Assembly: GCF_042646165.1 (NCBI RefSeq)
Contig: NZ_JBHRTC010000024.1
Length of the DNA: 64,000 nucleotides
Strand: one strand, 5' to 3'
From: Microbaculum marinum
GTDB lineage: Bacteria; Pseudomonadota; Alphaproteobacteria; Rhizobiales; Tepidamorphaceae
In this document: in pieces, positions 10,319 to 18,792 of the stretch
Layout: the number at the start of each line of letters is the position of its first letter
Position numbering within the stretch: position 1 is the stretch's first letter
Program-made: the position numbers and the translations under genes
Notes under the pieces: generated by a model
The model's input: only the letters and a program-made list of their open reading frames with translations
The model's database searches: none
What the model was told of the DNA's origin: nothing

Positions 10319-11536
10319 TCAGGACGCCGCGGCGGACTGCGGCGCGTAGGCCGCAGAGCGCGCCTGCAGGATGTCGGCCGCGCGCTCGTTGATCCGGTCG
10401 AGCCCGTCCAGAAGGCCCGGGATCCCCTTGGCGGACGGGGGATTCTGGCGCGACACGCGCGCCAGGGCGTCGATCATCCGGCCGGTGTCGGGATAGAGGT
10501 CGATCGGCAGCACGCTCAGCAGCCCGGCCTCTTCGGCCTTGAGGGCGCGGATCATCTGTTCCTGGCGCGGCACGACGCGCGGCACCAGCAGTGCCGGCTT
10601 GTTGAAGGACAGGATCTCGCAGAAGGTGTTGTAGCCGCCCATCCCGACGACGCCCGTCGCCGCCTGCAGGAGCGGCTCCATGTTCGCGGTGAAGCGCTTC
10701 ACCTCCAGGTCGCGGACCTGCTCGGCCCGCTCCATGAAGGCGATCTGGTGGGAGGCCTCCATGAACGGCCCGAGTATGATCAGGGCCGGAAACAGCGGTC
10801 GCGTGCGCGCCTCGTAGGCGCGGATCACCCAGTCGACCAGCTCGACGCCGTCGCCGCCGCCGCCCGGCGTGACCAGCAGGAAGGGATCCTCGCCGAACGG
10901 CAGCGCGTCGGGTGTGTGCGCGTCGTTCGGCGGCTGGCTGCGCAGATAGCCGGTGAACAGCGTCTTGTCGTAGACGCTGCTGGCGATGCCGACGCCTTCC
11001 AGCGGATCGAATATCTGCTTCAGGCCGAATACCCAGATGTCGTCGTAGATGTCCTCCAGCGCGGCGGGGGCGCGCTTGCGCTCCCATTCCTCGCGCAGCA
11101 CCTCCGGATCGTCCATGACGTCGCGCAGACCCAGGACGAGATGGACGCCGTCGTTGCGCAGACGTTCGAGCGTCTCGCGCACCTCCCCGCGCAGGCCGAG
11201 CGGCTCCTTGTCGACGATGAATATGTCCGGCTCGAACACCTCCGCCACCCGGTCGATGATCGAGGTGCGGATCGCCATGGTGTGCTCGATGTCGAGCGGC
11301 AGGCTGAGGGAGGTATAGGCGCCGTCGCGCAGCTTCGTGACGCCCGGCACGCGGACGAAGTCGACCCGCGAGCGGAACTCGAAGGAGCCGATGATCGGCG
11401 AGCCGGACAGGATCATCACCGACACGTCCGGATTGTCGCCGACCAGCGAGTGGGCTATCGCGCGGCAGCGGCGCAGGTGTCCCAGGCCGAAGGAATCGTG
11501 ACTGTAGATGAGAATCTTCGGCTTGGCGTTTGGCAT
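10319..11536 (-). CDS. MurG-like glycosyltransferase, first gene of the glycan operon
   Basis: This 405-residue protein begins MPNAKPKILIYSHDSFGLGHLRRCRAIA, where GLGHLRR is the conserved N-terminal loop of a GT28-like group. The C-terminal lobe has LLVTPGGGGDGVELV and VVGMGGYNTFCEILSFNKPALLVPR, the UDP-sugar binding region. The ATG at 11536 was preferred over one 87 bases upstream because the added residues look non-coding and would run into the divergent promoter region. The gene heads the minus-strand operon (11536 to 6033), divergent from the methyltransferase/ABC/cyclic-nucleotide operon. Function inferred only at family level. Confidence 0.85.
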   Translation of the reverse strand: MPNAKPKILIYSHDSFGLGHLRRCRAIAHSLVGDNPDVSVMILSGSPIIGSFEFRSRVDFVRVPGVTKLRDGAYTSLSLPLDIEHTMAIRTSIIDRVAEVFEPDIFIVDKEPLGLRGEVRETLERLRNDGVHLVLGLRDVMDDPEVLREEWERKRAPAALEDIYDDIWVFGLKQIFDPLEGVGIASSVYDKTLFTGYLRSQPPNDAHTPDALPFGEDPFLLVTPGGGGDGVELVDWVIRAYEARTRPLFPALIILGPFMEASHQIAFMERAEQVRDLEVKRFTANMEPLLQAATGVVGMGGYNTFCEILSFNKPALLVPRVVPRQEQMIRALKAEEAGLLSVLPIDLYPDTGRMIDALARVSRQNPPSAKGIPGLLDGLDRINERAADILQARSAAYAPQSAAAS

Positions 11537-11711
11537 GTCGCAAAGAGTGTGGACGCTGGATTGCCGCACGGCTGCCCCCGGCACGAACGCGGCGAACCTA
11601 CGCTTCGAGAGCCGACGGGGCAATCGGGTTGTCGACTTTCTCTGCTTCGCCTATGACACCGCCAGCATCGGGCACGGCGCTCACGCGCAACATGAAGGAC
11701 CGGCCGCAGCC
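11537..11711. promoter_or_regulatory. Divergent intergenic region between the glycan operon and the MTase/ABC operon
   Basis: These 175 bases separate two divergent transcription units and must hold both promoters. No convincing -35/-10 pair or clear operator palindrome stands out. Its importance is positional: shared control would tie the glycosyltransferases to the exporter and the cyclic-nucleotide proteins. Confidence 0.5.
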
Positions 11712-12200
11712 ATGAGTCGCCTGGACAGCATGATCAACCGCCTGGTCGCCCAACGCAGCATCCTCGACCATGCGGCGGCACTGATCGCGGGGGTACCCGG
11801 ACCGGTGCTCGAACTGGGTCTCGGCAACGGGCGCACCTTCGACCACCTGCGCGAGAAGCTGCCGGACAGGGAAATCTTCGTGTTCGAGCGCAAGATCACG
11901 GCCTCGCCGAGGTCGATCCCGGATTCCGACCACGTCATCCTCGGCGAGATCCGCGACACGCTGCCGTTCTGCGGTCCGCGCGTCGGCGCGGCGGCCGCTC
12001 TGATTCATGCCGACCTGTCGAACGGCGACCCGACCGACGATCTCTCCCGCAGGTCCTGGCTGTCGCCGATGGTCGCAGACCGCGCGGCACCCGGCGCCGT
12101 CGTCGTCAGCGGACACGCGCTCGACCTGCCCGGCTTCGACGAGCTGCCGCTGCCCGAGGGCATCCGCCCCGGCCGCTATTATCTGTATCGAAAGCAATAG
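11712..12200 (+). CDS. Small class I SAM-dependent methyltransferase-like protein
   Basis: This 162-residue protein has a clear motif I, VLELGLGNGRTFDHLREKLP, followed by an acidic strand end in IFVFERKI. It is short for a methyltransferase and lacks an obvious substrate-recognition domain. A separate class of small alphaproteobacterial proteins has this form. The start at 11712 (MSRLDSMINRLVAQRS) avoids low-complexity upstream codons. The gene is first in a plus-strand series followed 106 bases later by the ABC exporter. It may methylate a sugar or lipid made by the divergent operon, but this is inference from position only. Confidence 0.72.
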   Translation: MSRLDSMINRLVAQRSILDHAAALIAGVPGPVLELGLGNGRTFDHLREKLPDREIFVFERKITASPRSIPDSDHVILGEIRDTLPFCGPRVGAAAALIHADLSNGDPTDDLSRRSWLSPMVADRAAPGAVVVSGHALDLPGFDELPLPEGIRPGRYYLYRKQ

Positions 12201-12306
12201 GTCACTTGCCGTTTGCCACGGGGCGCGAACGGGCTAATGTCTGCTCCGGGTGCCACGGGCCGGCATTTCGCGTCGCTGGTTAGCCGTCCTGCCCGGGGGG
12301 AGGTTC

Positions 12307-14934
12307 ATGGATCCGTCGCTCTTCCGGTACATCTGGAAGCACAGCAAGCGTGAACAGATCATCATCCTGATGGTCACGTTCTGCTCGTTCCCGCTGATCT
12401 ATTATTCCCTCGACCTGCCCAAGCAGATCGTCAACCAGGCGCTGCAGGGCACGAACTGGCCGCAGCCGGTGCCGATTCTCGGCATCCAGCTCGACCAGGT
12501 GCCCTACCTGCTCACCCTGTGCTTTCTGTTCCTGGCGCTGGTCATCATCAACAACGGCATCAAGTTCTGGCTGAACACAGCCAAGAACCTGCTCGGCGAG
12601 CGGATGCTGCGCCGCCTGCGCTACGACCTCTATCAGCGGGTGTTGCGCTTCCGTCTGCCGCGCTTCCGGCAGGTGAGCCAGGGCGAGATCATTCCGATGA
12701 TCACCTCGGAGGTGGAGCCGCTCGGCGACTACATCGGCGACGCGATCGCGCTGCCCGCGTTCCAGGGCGGTACGCTGATCGTCTATCTCTACTTCATCTT
12801 CGCCCAGGATCTCATGCTGGGCGCCGCGGCTATCGCTCTTTATCCGCTGCAGATGTGGATCATCCCCTGGCTGCAGGCCAAGGTGAACCGACTGGCGCGC
12901 GAACGCGTGATCAATGTCCGGCGGATGGCCGACCGCATTGGCGAGACGATCTCCGGCGTCAGGGAGATTCATGCCAACGACACCAGCGCCTGGCACCTCG
13001 CCGACCTGTCCGACCGGCTTTACACCAACTTCGACATCCGCTACCGCGGCTTTCAGCTCCGCTTCCTGATCAAGTTCGTCAACAACTTCATCAACCAGCT
13101 GACGCCGTTCTTCTTCTATTCGATCGGCGGCTACCTCGTCATCAAGGGCGACCTCAGCTTCGGCGCGCTGGTCGCCGTGCTGGCCGCCTACAAGGACCTT
13201 GCCAGCCCCTGGAAGGAGCTTCTGGCGTTCTATCAGGCCCGCGCCGACGTCGAGATCAAGTACCAGACGGTGGTCGAGAACTTCGACGTCCCCGACGTCA
13301 AGCCGCTGCCGCTGCTGATCGACGACGCCGAGGGCGTCGAGCGCCTGAGCGGCGAGATCGAGCTGAAATCCGTCACCTACAACGGTGCCGGACATCCCTT
13401 GACCGATGTCTCGGCGCGAATACCGCAGGGCGCCACGGTCGCGGTCGTCGGCGAGGACACGGACGGGCGCGGCGACCTGCTGGAGGTAATGGCCGGACTG
13501 GTGGTTCCCAACGGCGGCGAGGTGAAGATCGGCGGCCGCGATATCGAGACGCTGCCCGAGGCCGTGCTCGGCCGCTCGATTGCGTATGTCGGTGCCAATC
13601 CCTACGTATTCTCGGAGACCATTCGCGGCAACCTGACCTATGGGCTGAGGCATCGCCCGGTTCTGGGCGACGGCTGGCCCGACACGTCGCTGGCCAAGCG
13701 GATGGTCGAGGAGGCAGAGAAGACCGGCAACACCTGGTTCCCGATATCGGCACGTTGGGACGATCTGTCGGAGGCGAAGGTCTCCGATGTCGCCGAACTC
13801 GACGAGCGCTCGCTTGCACTGCTCGAAGAGGTCGGCCTGGGCGACGACGCCTTCCGCCTCGGACTCAAGGCCAGGATCGATCCGAAGGCGCCCGGCGCGC
13901 CGGTCGCCGAACTGATTGCCGCGCGCAAGAAGGCCGCCGAGCGGATACTCGCCGATCCGCAGGCAGCCGATCTGGTCGAGCTGTGGGACGCCGACCGTCT
14001 CAATCCGAGTGCGACTCTGGCCGAGAACGTGCTGTTCGCGCTGCCCTCCGACCCGACCGTCGGCATGCGCGACCTGGCCAGGGACCCTCTGGTGATCCGG
14101 TTCCTCGATGAGGCCAAGCTGACCGACGAGTTCCTGCAGATGGGCGTCGAGATCGCCCGCACGATGATCGAACTGTTCGCGCAGCTGTCGGGCGAGGGCT
14201 CGCTGCTGGCCGAGTTCTCGTTCATCACGCCCGACGAGATGCCGACCTACGACGTGATGATCAAGCGGGTCGACAAGCAGGGCATCGGGAAGCTGTCGAA
14301 GGGCGAGCGCGCCGACCTGATCGGATTGGCTTTCGAACTGGTTCCGGCTCGCCACCGCCTCGAGGTGCTCGACGAGGAGCGGGAGCGCCGGATCGTCGCG
14401 GCACGGCCGATCTTCCGCAGGCTTGTGGAAGCCGAGGAGGATGCCCATTTCGTGCCCTTCGATCCGGAACTGCTGATCGCGCCGCTGTCGATCGAGGACA
14501 ACGTGCTGTTCGGCAAGACGCGGGTCGACCGCCGCGGCAGCCATGAGCGGGTGGAACGGATCATCCGCGATGTGATTGTCGACATGGGGCTGCAGGGCCA
14601 GATCCAGCGTGCGGGCCTCGACTACAATGTCGGCGTGGCGGGATCGCGCCTGTCGCCCGGCCAGCGCCAGCGCATCGCGCTCGTGCGCGCGCTCATGAAA
14701 CGGTCGAACGTGGCGATTTTCGACGGCTTTTTCTCCAGCGGCGACGATCCGCTGCTGCAAACGGTGCGCGAGGAGACCGAAGGGGCTACTCTCGTCATCG
14801 GAATGGAACAGCTGGAGGGCGCCAGGGGGTTCGACACCGTGCTGGTGATGTCGAACGGCCGGCTGGCGGCATCCGGGAGCTATGATGAGGTCGCTGCGGT
14901 CGTGCGGGGCGGCGAGGCCGCGGGGGCCGGTTAG
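12307..14934 (+). CDS. ABC exporter-like membrane protein with degenerate, expanded nucleotide-binding domain
   Basis: This 875-residue protein has an ABC exporter membrane domain (about residues 15-330, six predicted segments, with the coupling region RERVINVRRMADRIGETISGVREIHAN). It continues into an ABC-type ATPase domain. The signature LSPGQRQR is intact (residues 782-789), but the Walker A site reads VGEDTDGRGD (381-390) with no Lys. Walker B is VAIFDGFFSS with Gly replacing the catalytic Glu, and the H-loop position reads VIGMEQLEG with no His. About 290 extra residues lie between Walker A and the signature, where about 100 would be normal. The start is fixed by a strong gggggagg site at 12296-12303. 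It is followed by a cyclic-nucleotide-binding protein. It probably does not hydrolyse ATP in the usual way. Confidence 0.85.
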   Translation: MDPSLFRYIWKHSKREQIIILMVTFCSFPLIYYSLDLPKQIVNQALQGTNWPQPVPILGIQLDQVPYLLTLCFLFLALVIINNGIKFWLNTAKNLLGERMLRRLRYDLYQRVLRFRLPRFRQVSQGEIIPMITSEVEPLGDYIGDAIALPAFQGGTLIVYLYFIFAQDLMLGAAAIALYPLQMWIIPWLQAKVNRLARERVINVRRMADRIGETISGVREIHANDTSAWHLADLSDRLYTNFDIRYRGFQLRFLIKFVNNFINQLTPFFFYSIGGYLVIKGDLSFGALVAVLAAYKDLASPWKELLAFYQARADVEIKYQTVVENFDVPDVKPLPLLIDDAEGVERLSGEIELKSVTYNGAGHPLTDVSARIPQGATVAVVGEDTDGRGDLLEVMAGLVVPNGGEVKIGGRDIETLPEAVLGRSIAYVGANPYVFSETIRGNLTYGLRHRPVLGDGWPDTSLAKRMVEEAEKTGNTWFPISARWDDLSEAKVSDVAELDERSLALLEEVGLGDDAFRLGLKARIDPKAPGAPVAELIAARKKAAERILADPQAADLVELWDADRLNPSATLAENVLFALPSDPTVGMRDLARDPLVIRFLDEAKLTDEFLQMGVEIARTMIELFAQLSGEGSLLAEFSFITPDEMPTYDVMIKRVDKQGIGKLSKGERADLIGLAFELVPARHRLEVLDEERERRIVAARPIFRRLVEAEEDAHFVPFDPELLIAPLSIEDNVLFGKTRVDRRGSHERVERIIRDVIVDMGLQGQIQRAGLDYNVGVAGSRLSPGQRQRIALVRALMKRSNVAIFDGFFSSGDDPLLQTVREETEGATLVIGMEQLEGARGFDTVLVMSNGRLAASGSYDEVAAVVRGGEAAGAG

Positions 14935-14966
14935 CCCCGGCGACGGTCGAGGACGGGATTGGTGAT

Positions 14967-15437
14967 ATGAGCATCAATACGGAAGTCGAGACACTTCGGA
15001 CGATCCCGATGTTCAGGACGATCGATCCGGGCAAGCTGCGCTTGCTCGCCTTCATCTCCGAGCGATCGATGTTTCGGGCCGGAGAGGTGCTCTGCAAACA
15101 GGGGGAACCGGGCGATTCGGCATTCATCATTCTCGACGGAGTGGGCGAGGTGCTGGTCGATTCCGGCGGCGGCGAGCAGCGCAAGGTCGCCGAGATCAAG
15201 AAGAACGACGTGGTCGGCGAGATGTCCCTCCTCTGCGACACGCCGCGCACCGCGACCGTTGCCGCGGCGACGGATGTCACGGCGCTGACGATTTCCAAGG
15301 ATAACTTCTTCCGCATCCTTCAGGAGTTCCCCGAGGTATCGCTCGAGATCATGCGGGTGCTGGCGCGCCGTCTCGAACGCACTACCCGCGATCTGGCCGA
15401 ACTGCGGGGACAGTTGCCCAACCACGGAACCAATTGA
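14967..15437 (+). CDS. Stand-alone cyclic-nucleotide-binding domain protein
   Basis: This 156-residue protein is almost entirely one CRP-type cNMP-binding domain with no DNA-binding helix-turn-helix. The phosphate-binding cassette reads GEMSLLCDTPRTATVAA, with the conserved Glu85 and Arg94 that hold the cyclic phosphate and ribose. This argues for genuine cAMP or cGMP binding. It starts 32 bases after the ABC exporter and its stop overlaps the start of the MBL hydrolase by one base (TGATG). Acting as a sensor subunit for the exporter or hydrolase is inferred from this coupling. Confidence 0.88.
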   Translation: MSINTEVETLRTIPMFRTIDPGKLRLLAFISERSMFRAGEVLCKQGEPGDSAFIILDGVGEVLVDSGGGEQRKVAEIKKNDVVGEMSLLCDTPRTATVAAATDVTALTISKDNFFRILQEFPEVSLEIMRVLARRLERTTRDLAELRGQLPNHGTN

Positions 15438-16273
15438 TGGCTTCAGGCGGCGAGCCGGCAATGACCCTACGCCTCTGGGGTGTCAGGGGCTCGACCCCGG
15501 CGGCCGGTCCTGAAACGGAGCGTTACGGCGGCGAAACGACGTCGATGGAGCTGGAGATCGGCGGCCGGTCGGTACTGATCGACTGCGGCTCGGGGGCCCG
15601 GGCGCTCGGCCGCAGGCTGACCAGCAGCGCGGCGGCCGACATCGACATCCTGTTCTCCCATTTCCATCTCGACCACATCTGCGGCCTGCCCTTCTTCGCG
15701 CCGGCCTACAATCCCGCCGCCACCCTGCGCCTCTGGGCGGGACACCTGGAAGGCGAGCAGGATCCCAAGGACGTGCTCTGCCGGGTAATGTCGCCGCCGA
15801 TCTTCCCCGTCGCGTTCGATCATCTGGCGGCCTGCAGGTGCCTGACCTTCGCGCCGCCGAAGACGTTGCATCTCGGCGGCGGCATCGATGTCGAGACCCT
15901 CGCCCTCAACCACCCCAACGGCGCGGTCGGCTACCGCTTCAGGAGCGGCGGCAGGACCCTGGTGACGGTGACCGACCACGAGCACGGCAATGCCGCGATC
16001 GATGCCGCGGTGGAGGATTTCGTGCGCGGAGCCGACGTCATGATCTACGACGGCATGTTCGACGACAGCGAGTACAACGCCCATGTCGGCTGGGGCCACT
16101 CCACCTGGCAGGAGGGGCTGAAGCTCGCCGAGCGTGCCGGCGTCCACAGGCCGGTGATCTTCCATCACCATCCCGATCGCTCCGACGAAGCGCTGGACAA
16201 CTATGCGATGGAGGCGGAGAGACGTTTCCCAGGCGCCCGGTTTGCCCGTCAGGGAGCCGAAATCACGCTTTGA
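15437..16273 (+). CDS. MBL-fold metallo-hydrolase (possible cyclic-nucleotide phosphodiesterase)
   Basis: This 278-residue protein has a metallo-beta-lactamase fold with the metal motif HFHLDH at residues 75-80, further ligands at LNHPNGAVGYR and DHEHGN, and a late HHHPD. The opening LRLWGVRGSTPAAGPETERYGGET is typical of a subgroup (Lactamase_B_2-like) that is often annotated next to signalling domains. Its start overlaps the stop of the cNMP-binding gene by one base. It ends 25 bases inside the 3' end of the convergent nucleotide cyclase gene. The gene order makes hydrolysis of a cyclic nucleotide or related phosphodiester an attractive guess. An RNase Z-like or lactonase activity is also possible. 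Confidence 0.82.
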   Translation: MASGGEPAMTLRLWGVRGSTPAAGPETERYGGETTSMELEIGGRSVLIDCGSGARALGRRLTSSAAADIDILFSHFHLDHICGLPFFAPAYNPAATLRLWAGHLEGEQDPKDVLCRVMSPPIFPVAFDHLAACRCLTFAPPKTLHLGGGIDVETLALNHPNGAVGYRFRSGGRTLVTVTDHEHGNAAIDAAVEDFVRGADVMIYDGMFDDSEYNAHVGWGHSTWQEGLKLAERAGVHRPVIFHHHPDRSDEALDNYAMEAERRFPGARFARQGAEITL

Positions 16274-17589
16274 GCCGCCGCGCCCTGCAGGGCGGCCCTC
16301 TGCGTGGCGACAGTCTGCTCCGGGGCCGGCAGCGTCAGGCCCGCGTCCGTCGTCGGCAACTCGGGATGGAAGACGCGCTGCGGCTGGCGGACCCCGCGCA
16401 ACGGATAGGTACCGACCTCGGCGAAGGCCGCCTCGGCGTATTCGACGAAGTCCTCGCTCGCCAGGATGGTGTGACCGAGGTCGCGGGTCAGCTCGTTGAT
16501 GCGGCTGCCGATGTTGACCGCCTCGCCGATCACCGTGAAGTCGAGCCGCTCGCGGCCACCGACATTGCCGTAGAACACGGCGCCCATGTGCAGCGAGATG
16601 CCGACGGACAGGCTCTTGACGCAGGCGGAGAACGTGGCGTCGCTGATCCGGGACAGGCTGTCGACTGCCTCGTGGGCCGCCTGCAGCGCGTCGGTCGCCG
16701 CCTTGCGCGCCTCGGATTCGTTGGTGAACGTGAAGATCGCCAGCACCGCGTCGCCGATGAATTTCAGCACCTCGCCGCCGTGCGCCTCCACCGCGTCGGT
16801 CATGCTCTCGAAGTAGAAGTCGAGCACGTCGACCAGTTCACGCGGGGTGAACTTTGCGGAGAGGTCGGTGAAGCCGCGCAGGTCGGAAAACCAGATGATC
16901 GCCTCGATCTGCTGGCCGTCGCCGCGCAGGATCTCGCCTGCCAGCACGCGCGGCGCCGTGGAGCGGCCGAGATAGGTGCCCAGCAGCGTCACCGCGGAGC
17001 GGCGCTGCGTGTGGATCTCGAACACCAGCGCGATCGGCTTGAGGATCGATTCCATGATGTCGATGTGCGCGTCGGAAAATCCGTTCGGGTGGCGCGTCGC
17101 CAGCGTCAGCGACTTGTTGGTGCTGTCGGAATAGGTCAGCGGAAACGCAACGTAGTCCGTCGCGCCTTCGGCGCGCAGGTCGGCGAGAATGCCGAACTCG
17201 CCCGGTTCCGGCTCCGGTTTCACGGCGACCCGCACCGTCTTGCCGCTCTTGTAGACGTGGTAGAGCGGGCTGTTCGTGTACATCTTCTCGCTCGACAGCG
17301 ACTGCGGGAACTGCCGCCAGGAGATGCCCGCCCCCTCCATCCAGATGGCGGTCTCGGCGCGGATCAGCGGATGCAGGATCGGGATGCCGCTGGTGATCCG
17401 GTAGACGGGAATGCCGGCGACGACCAGCTTGCCGGCGAGCCCGCCGATGAACTCGCCGAGGTCGGCACTCATGTGCCCCTTGTCGAGGACCCAGTCCCTG
17501 AGATCGCGGGTAACCGGACGGGTCTCTGCGGTCGTCGGAAAAAGCGCGGCAGCGTTCCTTGCCGCAGACGGGGGAGTGTCTGTCGTCAT
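16249..17589 (-). CDS. Class III adenylate/guanylate cyclase with N-terminal sensory region
   Basis: This 446-residue soluble protein ends in a class III cyclase domain (about residues 225-395). The metal-binding Asp residues are in FSDLRGFT and FIGDAVLAIF. The Lys before the second (EVLKFIGD) and the Asp of LDFTVIG fit ATP selectivity. The Asn and Arg of AVNIGSRINEL complete the active site. The N-terminal 220 residues form a GAF-like sensor that begins DWVLDKGHMSADLGEFIGGLAGKLVVAGIPVYRI. The same architecture is common in alphaproteobacterial cyclases. It is convergent with the MBL hydrolase, overlapping it by 25 bases, and divergent from the ATP-grasp gene. It is the likely cAMP source for the neighbouring cNMP-binding protein. 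Confidence 0.9.
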   Translation of the reverse strand: MTTDTPPSAARNAAALFPTTAETRPVTRDLRDWVLDKGHMSADLGEFIGGLAGKLVVAGIPVYRITSGIPILHPLIRAETAIWMEGAGISWRQFPQSLSSEKMYTNSPLYHVYKSGKTVRVAVKPEPEPGEFGILADLRAEGATDYVAFPLTYSDSTNKSLTLATRHPNGFSDAHIDIMESILKPIALVFEIHTQRRSAVTLLGTYLGRSTAPRVLAGEILRGDGQQIEAIIWFSDLRGFTDLSAKFTPRELVDVLDFYFESMTDAVEAHGGEVLKFIGDAVLAIFTFTNESEARKAATDALQAAHEAVDSLSRISDATFSACVKSLSVGISLHMGAVFYGNVGGRERLDFTVIGEAVNIGSRINELTRDLGHTILASEDFVEYAEAAFAEVGTYPLRGVRQPQRVFHPELPTTDAGLTLPAPEQTVATQRAALQGAAAQSVISAP

Positions 17590-17682
17590 GAGCCGACCTT
17601 TCCAGCAAATTGGCCGTTTGACCGGCCCGTCCTATCGGGCTAGGCAGCGCGGCGACGCGACAACCGGGTACACCGCCGATCC

Positions 17683-18621
17683 ATGCCCAATCTGATACTC
17701 GTCCACTGGCCGGAACGACAGTCCATCGAAGACTTCCAGGAAATCGCCCGCCGCATTTCGGCCCGTGCCCCGGAAATAGGAGTGCTGATTGCCAAGAACA
17801 AGGAAGAAAACCCGGAAATCCTGAAACAAGCCGCCGGCCAGCCAACCGTCGTCGTCTCGATGATGGAACTGCGGCGCTTCCGCATTGATCATGCCACGGT
17901 CTTCGAAGGCCATGATCTGCCGAAAAGCGAGCAATACCGCCGCTACCGCGCCGCCGGACTGCCGGTTCCCGACTGGGAGGTGATCACTCCCGAGACGAAG
18001 CTCGATCCTAAGCAATGGGGCGACTACGTCATCGTCAAGCCGGATCTCGCCCGCAAGGCTGCCGGGATCGTCATCAAGAAGACCGGCCGCGTCCGCTACG
18101 CCGCGCCGGAGAGCTACCCTGACGACCATCCCGGCCGCAACGCGCCGATGGTGGCCCAGAAGTTCGTCTATACCGGCCGCTGGGCCAACCACTACCGCAT
18201 CACCACCCTGTTCGGCCGCACCCTGTTCGCCATCCGATGCGAGGCCGACAACGGCTTCCGGCCGCTGGAATCCCGGGACGGCTTCAAGGGCGCTGCGGGC
18301 GTCGGCGGAGCCCCCGTGGTCTCCAACAAGAAGACATCGCACTACACGCTTACCGATGACGAGGAGGTCATCGCGCTCGGCGAGAGGGCCCATTCCGCAT
18401 TTCCGGAAATCCCGCTGCTGGGTCACGACATCGTCCGCGATGCCGATACCGGCGAGGTCTTTCTGCTCGAGAGCAACACGCGCGGCGACGTCTGGCTGTT
18501 GTCGTCGGGCACCGGCCGCAGCCTGCAGGCGGCAAACGGATTCGACCTGCACGGCCAGTTCGGTGCCCTGGACGTCGCAGCCGACGCCCTGATCGCCAAG
18601 GTCAGGGACGTCTGCGGCTGA
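17683..18621 (+). CDS. ATP-grasp domain protein of unknown substrate
   Basis: This 312-residue cytosolic protein has an ATP-grasp layout: a preATP-grasp N-terminus, the Lys-bearing strand YVIVKPDLARKAAGI, and the C-terminal metal-binding strands LGHDIVRDADTGEVFLLESNTRGDVW. The family joins a carboxylate to an amine or thiol with ATP. No second enzyme of a known ATP-grasp pathway is next to it. It lies 93 bases from the divergent cyclase gene, so the two promoters share a short region. The substrate is not predictable. Confidence 0.78.
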   Translation: MPNLILVHWPERQSIEDFQEIARRISARAPEIGVLIAKNKEENPEILKQAAGQPTVVVSMMELRRFRIDHATVFEGHDLPKSEQYRRYRAAGLPVPDWEVITPETKLDPKQWGDYVIVKPDLARKAAGIVIKKTGRVRYAAPESYPDDHPGRNAPMVAQKFVYTGRWANHYRITTLFGRTLFAIRCEADNGFRPLESRDGFKGAAGVGGAPVVSNKKTSHYTLTDDEEVIALGERAHSAFPEIPLLGHDIVRDADTGEVFLLESNTRGDVWLLSSGTGRSLQAANGFDLHGQFGALDVAADALIAKVRDVCG

Positions 18622-18792
18622 AGCCGCCATCTTTCCAGCCGATTGTCCGCCGACACTGCCCGTCTGCGGCCCCTGTCCGGGATCGGGAGCCGGGCGGCGA
18701 TGGGCGCCGGGCGAGGTTCTTCCGTCCGCTGGCGGCTCGTCCTACCCTCGCCAGGAAGATCCGCACCGATTCGCGTGCGGAAGGAGGAGTGA

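Noticed and set aside
9062..11656. 864-codon plus-strand frame across the glycosyltransferase operon
   Set aside because: It overlaps two clear minus-strand glycosyltransferases and has no recognisable motif.
12280..14760. 826-codon minus-strand frame inside the ABC exporter gene
   Set aside because: It is a shadow of the plus-strand gene, with low-complexity composition and no motif.
16249..16273. Overlap of the MBL and cyclase genes as an annotation error
   Set aside because: Both frames show clear family C-termini and the overlap is only 25 bases between convergent genes.
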